Of a stretch of 64,000 bases of DNA, positions 33,983-44,500 are shown piece by piece; position 1 is the stretch's first letter, and every line of letters begins with the position of its first letter. The stretch covers positions 41,327,001 through 41,391,000 of the forward strand of contig CM076144.1 of the NCBI GenBank assembly GCA_038025085.1, in the 5' to 3' direction. This DNA is from Tetragonia tetragonoides (lineage: Eukaryota; Streptophyta; Magnoliopsida; Caryophyllales; Aizoaceae). The notes beneath the pieces were generated by a model. The model saw nothing but the letters and a program-made list of their open reading frames with translations, made no database searches and was not told the DNA's origin. Position numbers and translations under genes: made by a program.

Positions 33983-34178
33983 CAGTGGCGAATCTAGAAA
34001 ACTAATGATATGGATGCCAAAACTATATAATTAAATAATATGGATGTCAAAACTAAATAATTAGGGTATTTTAGTAATAATTTCCAAAAAAAATCCAAAA
34101 AGTAGGGTATTTTTAGCAAAATTTTCCTAAAATATTGGGTGCCTGGGACCCCGAGGCCCCGTACTAGATACGCCCCTG
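33983..34178. mobile_element. hAT-type MITE, CAGTGGCG ends
   Basis: It begins CAGTGGCGAATCTAG and ends as the inverse of CAGGGGCGTATCTAG. The 8-bp duplications are GGTAGAAG (33975-33982) and GTTAGAAG (34179-34186). The end sequence CAGNGGCG with 8-bp duplications is typical of hAT elements. The element at 58364-59552 has related ends. Confidence 0.75.
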
Positions 34179-34747
34179 GTTAGAAGGTCGTCTTAATATG
34201 ATACCACCTCTATAAACAAATATGTTAGAAGTGTCTCACGTTGAGGTCGCCTTATATGAGTTTTTGTGATAATTTATGAAAGGATTATTGTGTTTGGCAA
34301 TAACAAGTTTTTAGCCGGTTTATTAGTTGACGGGTAGTAGTCTGGTAGTGGTCAATTATTTAGCTAGCGATTTAAAATGGGGTGTTAGGTAAAATTAGGG
34401 GTTAAGTTAACGAATAAATATGATATAAAAGGATGTAAATACTGCTCTATGTATTACAAAAAGTTCACTTGTTATATGAGTGAAACAAGAAGCAATGGAA
34501 ATATGGACAATTAGTTGTTGATATGGGATGTTAACATTTGTATTGCAACACTAGTTTAACGAATAACAAAAACTTATAAGTGTAGTTCTGACTCAGTCAA
34601 AACACTGATTATTACTCTAAAAGCTAATTTTTTAATAATGCTAATCTTTTTAGTTGTTTAAGTAATTAGCAGTTAAAAACATATTTGATAGAAATTGCGA
34701 GTAGGTTCTTTAGCGAATACATATAACAAGAGAATATAATTGTTTTA
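34179..34747. other. Intergenic stretch, nothing certain
   Basis: AT-rich. GTGTTTGGCAATAACAAG near 34290 and TATTTGATAGAAATTGC near 34681 hint at an eroded TIR element, but the pairing is weak. Confidence 0.3.
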
Positions 34748-35588
34748 GGCTGCTATTATTGCCAGATTTTAAAACACTAATGTCAGGTCCACTATTTTAT
34801 ACATTGACAATTTAACCCTTCATTATAAAAGGCAATCCAAATTACACTCTTCCTTCAATATATAGTTGATTTTGTGCACTTGCTTTATAATATATTAAGT
34901 ATTTAGGAAAGTCATATCATAATAATATATGTAGAATTGTCTTGTCATATATACAAAACGTTTGAGCAAGCAAAGAAATCTCATAAGCCATGGTGATACA
35001 AATGTTGCGAATTATTTTTTAATCCTAATTAACAGTAAGCTAACTCAATTTTTGATTTGATTGACGACTTCTCTATTTTTCATCACTAGGTAACTTTTAC
35101 GGGCTAGTAATAAAGTATGTTCCATTAAAACATGAACTGGCCTCAAACCCAATAATAATATTCAATGAATGACCATGAATTTTTACAAGACATTATCTCG
35201 GATTGGAAAATGGTTTCTATGCTCCTAGCTTGTCCAGTAATACTTTACAAGCTCCATACATTTTGACAAAGTATTATTTTTGATTAATCTCAAAAAAGAC
35301 TAATATGGTGGAACATTGGGCATGAGATTTTTGGTCCATAGAAATTTTCGTTAATAAACATGCTGGTATCTAGTATTTTGGGCAAAAAAATCTCCAATAA
35401 TTTATATTGATATCATTATGATATTTTACAAGATACATATATAGCATATAAAAATAGAAAGTGTATAAAGTTATATATTGGAGAGAGAGAGTAATTTAAG
35501 TTGCCTTTTTACAATAAAGGATTAAATTGTCAAATATAGAAAAGTGAATATGGCATTAGTATTTTAGGGTCTGGCAATAACAACGGCC
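34748..35588. mobile_element. Non-autonomous TIR element with about 110-bp inverted repeats (MULE-like)
   Basis: The left arm (GGCTGCTATTATTGCCAG, ACACTAATGTCAGG, TTGACAATTTAACCC) is repeated inverted at the right end (inverse of CTGGCAATAACAACGGCC), about 110 bp per arm. Flanks are TTGTTTTA (34740-34747) and TTGCTTTA (35589-35596). The 841-bp element is non-coding. Long TIRs suggest Mutator-like, but the visible duplication is 8 bp. A second copy, disrupted by other insertions, spans about 50391-52177. Confidence 0.72.
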
Positions 35589-35600
35589 TTGCTTTATATG

Positions 35601-38600
35601 TGTTAGGGTTTTTACAGGCCAATATTAGTATAATTAACTGATTATAATAATTAGAAGAATGGTGATGGAAGGTTTTTGTGTGGGCCATGGAAAAATGAAG
35701 ACAAACGTGAATTGATGAAGTAATATGGCAAGTTAAAGGAAGTTAGTTTGGCAAAAGAGTTTCAGCAGTATAAGAGTTCTTGAACGGGAGATTAAGAGGA
35801 GTAAATTTGGTAGTAAATAACATTAATATTGGTGGGGAGAATAATAATATTATTTAGAAGTAATTGTGTGACAAGCAGTTTCCTAATTGGAGTAGTAGTC
35901 ACATGAAAAGATGACTTTTTGGGAGGCCTATAAATATAGGTGGTGGTAATTAAAGAAGTTGGCTTTGCCTTAAGGTAGAGAGAGAGCTCCCCTGTTGTAG
36001 TTGAAGGGTTTGTACCTTTTCCCAAAAGCTATGCGTGGTGTGAATGTGCGGGTGTGTAGAAAGCCCAGCCATTGAAGTGAAGAGTTTCTAGCTTTGACCT
36101 CAAAAGATATGTGGAGGGTTTCTACCTTTGACCTCAAAAGCTAGGTTATGAGGAGGGGATGGTTTTGTGGCTTTCCCGTGCATAAAGCCATATATGGGGT
36201 AGTAGTAGTCGAAGGGTTGTAATGCCATCAAAGATATGAGTGTGTAAGGGGGTAGAGTCACTTACTAGCTAAAGGAGATTATGATGTTAGTATTTGAGTG
36301 TCTATCGATGTAACTCTATCTTTGATGATGATTAGTAGTAAATTTGTGGTTCGTGGTTTTTTCCCTAATTGAGAGGGGTTTTCCACTTTAAATATTGTGT
36401 GTGTTTATTTACCTTGTGTATTTTATTGATTGTGCTTCCGCTGTGGGCAAAGTAGTATGGTAGTGAGGCGTAAAATCCCCAACAAGTGGTATCAGAGCGT
36501 ATGGTTGAAGATCCTGCGGTGAAGATGAAGATTTGATGAAGAGTACACAAGAGTAGAAGAGTTGAAGAAGGAAAAAGAAAAAGGTTGAATAGACTAGCAG
36601 AGGTCGGAGCTCGAGGGGAGGCATCGTGGTCATGATTGTTAATCGAGATGGAAGGAAGAATATTGGACGTGAGAGGAGGTTTGTTAGGGTTTTTGCACGC
36701 TAATATTAGTATAATTAATTGATTATAATAACTAGAAGAATGGCGGTGGAAGGTTTTTGTGTGGGCCATGGAAAAATGAAGACAAACGTGAATTGATGAA
36801 GTAATATGGCAGGTTAAAGGAAGTTAGTTTGGCCAAAGAGTTTCAGCAGTATAAGAGTTCTTGACCGGGAGATTAAGAGGAGTAAATTTGGTAGTGAATA
36901 ACATTAGTATTGGTGGGTAGAATAATAATATTATTTAGAAGTAATTGTGTGACAAGCAGTTTCCTAATTGGAGTAGTAGTCATATGAAAAGATGAGTTTT
37001 TGGGAGGCCTATAAATATAGGTGGTGGTAGATTGGAGAAGTTGGCTTTGCCTCAAGGTAGAGAGATAGCTCCCTTGTTGCAATTGAAGGGTTTGTACCTT
37101 TTCCCAAAAGCTATGCGTGGTGTGAATGTGCGGGTGTGTAGAAAGCCCAACCATTGAAGTGAAGGATTTCTAGCTTTGACCTCAAAAGTTATGTGGAGGG
37201 TTTCTAACTTTGACCACAAAAGTTAGGTTATGAGAAGGGGATGGTTTTGTGACTTTCCCGTGCATAAAGCCATATATGGGGTAGTAGTAGTTAAAGGGTT
37301 GTGATGTCATCAAAGATATGAGTGTGTGAGGGGGTAGGGTCACTTACTAGCTAGAGGAGATTGAGATGTTAGTATTTGATTGTCTATCGATGTAACTCTA
37401 TCTTTGATGATGATTAGTAGTGAATTTGTGGTTCGTGGTTTTTTCCCTAGTTGAGAGGGGTTTTCCACGTTAAATATTGTGTGTGTTTATTTACCTTGTG
37501 TATTTTATTTATTGTGCTTCCGCTGTGGGCAAAGTAGTATGGTAGTGGGGCGTAAAATCCCCAACAAGTGGTATCAGAGCGTATGGTTGAAGATTCTGCG
37601 GTGAAGATGAAGATTTGATGAAGAGTACACAAGAGTAAAAGAGTTAAACAAGGAAAAAAAAAAGTTGAAGATGAGTAGCAGAGGTTGGAGCTCGAGGGTA
37701 GGCATCGTGGTCATGATTGTTAATCGAGATGAAAGGAAGAATATTGGGCGTGAGGGGAGGTTTGTTAGGGTTTTTGCACGCTAATATTAGTATAATTAAT
37801 TAATTATAATAATTAGAAGAATGGTGATGGAAGGTTTTTGTGTGGGCCATGGAAAAATGAAGACAAACGTCAATTGATGAAGTAATATGGCAGGTTAAAG
37901 GAAGTTAGTTTGGCGCAAGAGTTTCAGCAGTATAAGAGTTCTTGACCGGGAGATTAAGAGGAGTAAATTTGGTAGTAAATAACATTAATATTGGTGGGGA
38001 GAATAATAATATTATTTAGAAGTAATTGTGTGACAAGCAGCTTCCAAATTGGAGTAGTAGTCATATGAAAATATGAGTTTTTGGGAGGCCTATAAATATA
38101 GGTGGTGGTATATTGAAGAAGTTAGCTTTGCCCCAAGGTAGAGAGATAGCTCCCTTGTTGCAGTTGAAGGGTTTGTACCTTTTCCCAAAAGTTATGCGTG
38201 GTGTGAATGTGCGGGTGTGTAGAAAGCCCAATCATTGAAATGAAGGGTTTCTAGCTTTGACCTCAAAAGCTATGTGGAGGGTTTCTAGCTTTGACCTCAA
38301 AAGTTAGGTTATGAGGAGGGGATGGTTTTGTGGCTTTCCCGTGCATAAAGTCATATATGGGGGTAGTAGTAGTTGAAGGGTTGTGATGTCATCAAAGATA
38401 TGAGTGTGTGAGGGGGTAGGGTCACTTACTAGCTAGAGGAGATTGAGATGTTAGTATTTGAGTGTCTATCGATGTAACTCTATCTTTGATGATGATTAAT
38501 AGTGAATTTGTGGTTTGTGGTTTTTCCCCTAGTTAATAAGGGTTTTCCACGTTAAATATTGTGTGTGTTTATTTACCTTGTGTATTTTATTTATTGTGTT

Positions 38601-38652
38601 TCCGCTGTGGGCAAAGTAGTATGGTAGCTAGTGGAACGTAAAATCCCCAACA
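35601..38652 (+). mobile_element. Non-autonomous LTR retrotransposon with three LTRs in tandem
   Basis: Three LTRs of about 885 bp, 35601-36484, 36682-37566 and 37763-38652, each start TGTTAGGG and end CCCCAACA. They are separated by two 197/196-bp internal regions. Each internal region begins with a Met-tRNA primer-binding site (TGGTATCAGAGC at 36487-36498 and 37569-37580) and ends with a polypurine tract (GTGAGAGGAGG, GTGAGGGGAGG). A perfect 5-bp duplication ATATG flanks the whole set (35596-35600 and 38653-38657). So this was one insertion that gained an LTR-internal unit by unequal recombination, or was inserted as a concatemer. There is no gag or pol. The LTRs are closely similar, so the event is fairly young. 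The left duplication overlaps the flank of the neighbouring MULE-like element. Confidence 0.92.
35928..35940 (+). promoter_or_regulatory. TATA box in LTR 1
   Basis: CTATAAATATAGG lies 328 bp into the LTR and is repeated at the same place in LTRs 2 and 3. It marks the probable U3/R boundary and start of element transcription. Confidence 0.6.
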
Positions 38653-38657
38653 ATATG

Positions 38658-38841
38658 TATTAACGATAGAAGAAAATATACTTTTGAAATGTGAAATTGA
38701 GATATGACATGGAGATTATAAGACATAAATTCCTATTTGTCCGATGTTTGATATATTGGCAAATCAATGCCTTTTACATATTAATTCTTTTTTAAATTAT
38801 ACCCAGTTATTTTATCTTCTTCCTTAACTAATAAGTGCACC

Positions 38842-38917
<76 letters not shown>

Positions 38918-41900
38918 TATTATTATTATTATTATTAATCAATCAATATAAATATATATGTCCAGATAAATAAAGAGTAAAGATAAAGTTAAAACACAAT
39001 AATGTAAAGGAATCATATTATAACTCACTGAATGCAAATGTACATTGAAATCCTATTAAGAATAACAATAATAGAGTTTGTAGGTGGTGGATTTTATCAA
39101 TAGCAGCATTTGTAGGCTTACATGTTTTATCATGATCAAGATTAATTAAATTAGTAACAATAGGAAATTCAACATGGTATTATAACTTTATTATAAACGT
39201 ATCCCCCTTGCAACACCGACAAAGTAATACATACATTAACATCACCTCTTCCCTTCTCCCTCGCTGTAAAATTTGATTTTAATCTAAAATTTTTGATTTC
39301 AATGATAGTATTTTGTTATCTAATTAGAGGTCGTGCTCGATTTCATTATGCTACAATTGTAATCCTACTAAAAAGTATTTCATAGCTAGTAAGACGGTGG
39401 AAAGTAACATCTTTTATTGTTGTAACATTATTTGGTCGAAATTAAAACTTTCCTGATGACCAAAAGTGTCTAACATAGAACAAATATTTGTAGTCTAAAA
39501 GTAACCCTTTTTTTTTCAAACTACAGTAATCTATAAGATCATCTTGTATATATTTTTGGTGTGAATACATATGTGATATGTGGTAGAAGCGGATATAAGT
39601 TTTCATATATATTGATTTATGTTATTTTGCAATGCATTTTCTTTGTCGGTCTTTTATTTATTTTTTATTTTTTTGTATCAATGAGAGATCAGTCACAAAA
39701 TTACAAAATAGTAAATACAGGGAATGAATAAGAACCATGCAACGCACGAGTTTATCTTTATATTTTTCTAATCACAAGTTGACGTATCTTTTGAGTCTAA
39801 ACACTTTGTACCGTTTTACAATAGTACAAGAGAAATATAAAATGCTCAAGAAAAGCATTTTGAGACCCAAGCTCTAAATCTTGAGTTTGGTAAGATTAGT
39901 AACTCGAATGACTTAAATTTGAGTTTGACGAGAAATGAAGAAATGCCCATCAGTTGTGTTAGTGTACAGGTCCAAAAGTGAGAATGAAGGAACACAGACA
40001 TTTGAAAGAATTTATAGTAGTAAACTTGGCAGCTAATGTCTTATCATTTGCAGGCAACGTAGTGGAGCTTAATTTCCAAGAGACTAGCAAGAGGAGGATG
40101 TTGAGACAGAAAATATCAGCTCATGCACTTAAACAACTTGAAGGGTTTAACGATTTCGTAATCCTCACGCATTTATTTGAACGGATCACCATTGTGAGAG
40201 GTAAAATGAGGATGATTTTGCCCATAAAAGCGAAAAATGTTCAGAATTTCTTTAAGTGTGTTTTGAGCTTATTTGCCCATCAATGAAAGAAATAAAAGAA
40301 GATCAATAAGACGTTGGCTCGAACTAATTATGTAGCGAAGCAAATGATTACTGACAATGGTGAAAGGAGTTGTTCAAAAACCGTGTTTATCTGTTATCCT
40401 CCCATATCACGAATCAAACTTCCAAAAATGAAAATGATGGGGAGATTGTTTCAAAGGGCTTGCATAGTTATGCTATTTAACCAGACAATTTGTAACTTTA
40501 ATTTCTAAAAACATAAGCTACTTACCTTTGATACAACCAAATTTATATTTAATGTTTATGTTGGTAATGTACATAGGGATTGAGCAGCAATTTGACACAA
40601 AGCAATTCAATGTCAAGAGTCAAGCGCAGAAAACAAACAATTACGTAGTTATGTCTTCTTCTTGAGATTTAGGCTTTGAGAATTAGCAGAGTCTCCTTCT
40701 TGAATGGTTATCTGACCCCCTAAAATGAATCCATGGAGCTTTATTTATAGAAGAGATCTCCTAGGTTATCTTAATGGGTTTTGTCGTTTTGGGGCTTTGG
40801 GCTGCATGTGGACTTATAGTCTCACCCTATGTTTAATGACTCAAGCCCAATTTAAAAGGACTCGGTTTCTTTAATTTAAAATGGACCATAATAACTAATA
40901 AAAAAACTGGCTATTTGACTACCCAAATTTAATTAATTATTCAATTATTTTATTTGATATTTTCATTAAGTCAACAATTTGACTTTTGATCTAGCTTGGC
41001 ATCTACGAGGCAAATATCATTTTTTTTATGCCTACAGTTTTGTCAAGACATTTTGCAATAAGGTACAAGAGAAAGATGATGGTTACTAGAACTATATATT
41101 CCATTAATATGGAGAGCCAAGTTGTGTTTTTCAACCTAAGGAGTTTTGCATATGACATTAGTATCGTTTTATCTTTTATCGGGAATTTCAGTGTCTATAT
41201 ACTTTAGTCATTATAACAGAATGAAAAATATTAATTATAGATATTTAACATAACTCGAATCGCACGGGCTTTCAAACTAGTATTAGTATTAATAATTGCA
41301 ACATTCTTGGCAAAAAAACTAGTAAAAAGTTGTATGAGCCAACCTCACTCAAAAGATCCCGAATAAAAGTGATACATGTAAAAAAAAAAAAAAAAAGTAA
41401 CACCTTTAGACAAAAGAAAATTGAAAATGAATTTTTGTGAATTTTCCAAACACATAAAATGCTAAAGAAAGCGATATAATTAAACAAAGTGACATCCAAC
41501 GATACAAATACGATATATTTTAAACAAAAGAGTACAACTTTTACCACCATAACCATGAACACCAAAGTCTTGGCTAGGGGCGGATTCGGTTATATGGCGA
41601 CTTCGAGGACGAATCCAATCTTATGGGTTGGGGGCAAATGTCCCTAAATAAATTTTGGAAAACGTAGGACAATTATAAAAATTATAAAGGTTAACTCCTA
41701 TTAAAAATTTAATTTGCCCCTAACTATTGTCCAGTATATGATCCACTTTAATCCTCGTATAACAAATCTATATTCTACCCCAACAAAAATCATTTCTAAA
41801 TGTGGCTATAACCCTTGCAAAGTTGCAATTGTGCCAAAATCCCAAATACACATATCCCATTGCATTTTCCTGCCTACTGTATGTGATTGAGTTTGAGTCT

Positions 41901-42202
41901 CTTTCACTTGACTTTTCCACTTTTTTCACTTTGTGGCTAATTTTTTCATTATGTCATTTTCAAGGATCTGGTATTCATAGAATCCATGTTGCTGCAAACC
42001 CTTTTTATCTTAATTTTTGTTCTATGTTATTGTCTTGTTGATGCCTTGATGGCACCATTGAACTACCGTGTTTGGTCGTCATCTCTTATAAAGTGCAACT
42101 TCACCCTTGAAATGCTCTCTTTCCTGGTTAGTTTACAATAGGTTATGGATTTATGATAGTGGTAGTGGGTAACATTTTAGTTTCAATAGTTCATTATTTC
42201 AT
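38658..42202. other. 3.5 kb intergenic DNA, microsatellite, no gene recognised
   Basis: An (AAT)n/(TTA)n tract lies at about 38844-38938. A frame at 39978-40286 (begins MRMKEHRHLKEFIVV) and the next at 40314-40508 match no family I know and have no clear splice context. AT-rich DNA around 40560-41030 (TTTATTTATAGAAGAGATCT) could be an eroded LTR. Near 41578 a single hAT-like end (TAGGGGCGGATTCG) has no partner. Confidence 0.4.
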
Positions 42203-42217
42203 AACATAAATTAGTTA

Positions 42218-42412
42218 AACCAAAATGGGTTGGTGCAGTGGTTCAGCACTTCATCCCTTAAACAAGTGGTTGGGGGTTCGAATCCCAACTCTTGCGAATG
42301 GAAAAAATCCCTTGGCCAGCCCCCTACCGCTTAGTGCGCTGACAGTTGGGACAAGAGGGTTAGTCACTGTGATCGACGGTGGATACCCTTGGCAAAGACC
42401 AAAAAAAAAAAA
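42218..42412 (+). mobile_element. tRNA-derived SINE (family C), copy 1
   Basis: A box TGGTGCAGTGGTTCAGCAC and B box GGGGTTCGAATCCCAAC are followed by a 3' part with GTCACTGTGATCGACGGTGG and an A-run. It is flanked by a perfect 15-bp duplication AACATAAATTAGTTA (42203-42217 and 42413-42427). The 195-bp copy is young, judging by the duplication. Confidence 0.88.
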
Positions 42413-42551
42413 AACATAAATTAGTTAGGATCCGTTGTCCTCGATTTATCTTTAGACCAGTTAAGTGCAGTTCAGTTCAATCTATTTTAATTCAATTTAT
42501 TTTACTGAAATAATTTTTTCTTCCAAAATATACTCATGCAGATATATGCGT

Positions 42552-42805
42552 GTCTTTTTTTTCTTTTGATACGAAAGAGGGGAACGAAATCCCCAAAATT
42601 AGACTACGAAAAAACAAAAACAACACAAAACAAAACTAAATAAAATGCCCCACCGCCCGGGGCCAAGCAATTCCACTAAGGTTTTCAGCAAGAACTCGTC
42701 CAAGCTCAGGAGGAGGGTTGTTGAAGAACATGATTTGTTGCGTCAAAGTGATACCTATATTTGCAAGACAATCTGCCGCTCGATTACCTTCACGATAGCA
42801 ATGAT
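42552..42805 (-). mobile_element. 5'-truncated LINE 3' end (RNase H C-terminus)
   Basis: On minus it reads HHCYREGNRAADCLANIGIT then NPPPELGRVLAENLSGIAWP and ends ...VGHFI stop, the C-terminal end of a plant LINE RNase H. The A-tail is at 42555-42562 (T-run on +). The flanks GATATATGCGT (42541-42551) and GATATATGTGT (42806-42816) are a near-perfect target duplication. Only about 250 bp was copied. Confidence 0.82.
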
Positions 42806-42825
42806 GATATATGTGTTATTAGAAA

Positions 42826-43019
42826 CCAAGAAAGTGTGATTGAGTGGTAGGGACTCATTCATCATTAACCAAGGTCGAGGGTTTGAGTCTCGCCTTAGGC
42901 ATGGAGCAGCTTTAAATTCCTTGTCCAACTGTCTCACCCTTTGAGGTGCCTACAAACCAGCGGGGAAAAATAGTCACTATGATCGATGGTGGATACCCTT
43001 AGTTGTGAACCAAAAAAAA
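42826..43019 (+). mobile_element. tRNA-derived SINE (family C), copy 2
   Basis: A-box region GTGATTGAGTGGTAGGGACT, B box GGTTTGAGTCTCGCC, 3' part GTCACTATGATCGATGGTGG (shared with copy 1) and an A-run. The duplication is GTGTTATTAGAAA (42813-42825) and GTGTTATTGGAAA (43020-43032). Its target site overlaps the right target duplication of the truncated LINE, so it inserted after that LINE. Confidence 0.88.
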
Positions 43020-43032
43020 GTGTTATTGGAAA

Positions 43033-43603
43033 GATTTTAGCACATACTTTCAAATGAGTACAGTAACAAATATTGCTTGGACTAATGGTTAAATCTCAAA
43101 TTGAAAAAAATCAATTCAATTTAGCTCACAAAAATATGTCTGGACAATGAGAAGTAAATATCACGACAAAATAGGAAAAGTGACTTACCTTAATCCTCTA
43201 AGTAAGTGCAACTTTCAATAGAAAGTTAGTTCAACTAAAAAACATACAGAAATTCCCACTAAAATTTAAATACTAGGAACTACTAATATTTGGAAAATGC
43301 TACATCCCATATGAAACCAAACGACCACTAAAAGTAAAGTGTGTAAATGCAAAGCCTCCAACTAGTGGAGTACTTTAATTAATTAAGAGAAGGTTCACTC
43401 AAAAAAAATAAATAAGAGAAGGTAAATTTTGTAGACAAAATCAACTTTTAATTTTTGGATCACCCAACAAAATCAACTAACTATTGACTAGGGCCCAAAC
43501 CATCAAACACTTGACATTTGCCAAGCTGTAAAAACGGAGGCAAAACGTCCCTACACAAGGCCACGAGGATAGAAATACTCAAAAGCATGTGATTTTTTTT
43601 TGT
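43033..43603. other. AT-rich flank of the large MULE
   Basis: No gene or repeat recognised. It ends in a nine-T run plus GT that forms the left target duplication of the MULE. Confidence 0.4.
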
Positions 43604-43609
43604 GAATTG

Positions 43610-43675
43610 CTAAATACCGCCCCTTTTTACTAGCTACCGCCCCCCCCCCCCTTTCCAATTTTACCCTCACCCACC
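43610..43675 (+). repeat. Left terminal inverted repeat of the MULE
   Basis: Pairs with about 50035-50095. The core shared words are ACTAGCTACCGCCCCC and CCAATTTT(A/G)CCCT. A C-run (about 43648-43660) differs in length from the right copy. Confidence 0.8.
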
Positions 43676-43791
43676 CCTCTTCCTCACTCACTCTCACTCA
43701 CTCACTCTCACTCATCCTCTCTTCCTCACTCACTCATCCTCACCACCACACCATCACACCGGCAACCACCACCACCACCACCACCACGACC

Positions 43792-44285
43792 ATGTCAAGT
43801 GCTAGCGGCAGCGGCGGCAGAGGTTTCGACGGCGAGGGAGGCGGCGACCGACGGCGCAAGGGGGTAACTTTTCGAAATTTTTTTTTTTTTTTGTTTGAAT
43901 TGAATTTTTTTTGCCTTGAATTGAATTTTTTTTGCCTTGAATTGAATATTTTTTGCCTTGAATTGAATCGTGAAGTTATGAATTGAAGTTGTGTTTTTTT
44001 TTTTTTTTTTTTTGCGTCGGTCGTCTGCCGATCTCGACTCACCCAAGGGTGAGTCGCCTGAGACGGGCGACTGACCCAAGGGTGAGTCGTCTGTCGCAGA
44101 CGACTCACCCTTGGGTGAGTCGAGACAGGCAGACGACTCACCCTTGGGTCAGTCGCCCGTCTCAGGCGACTCACCCTTGGGTCAGTCGCCCGTCTCAGAC
44201 GACTCACCCTTGGGTGAGTCGAGATCGTCAGACGACTCACCCTTGGGTGAGTCGTCTGAGACCAGACGACCGACACAAAAAAAAA

Positions 44286-44327
<42 letters not shown>

Positions 44328-44329
44328 TA

Positions 44330-44391
<62 letters not shown>

Positions 44392-44400
44392 TATTGTTTA

Positions 44401-44432
<32 letters not shown>

Positions 44433-44465
44433 TATTGTTATTATTATTATTATTATTATTATTTA

Positions 44466-44500
<35 letters not shown>

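Noticed and set aside
42218..42300. tRNA gene suggested by a GGTTCGAATCCC box
   Set aside because: It is the B box of a SINE with an A-tail and 15-bp target duplication; the same holds for the boxes at 18650, 33035 and 42880.
44016..44274. Regularly spaced palindromes resembling a CRISPR array
   Set aside because: Plant nuclear context, irregular spacers of 8-16 bp that are themselves similar to each other, no cas genes, and a mirrored copy in the same transposon.
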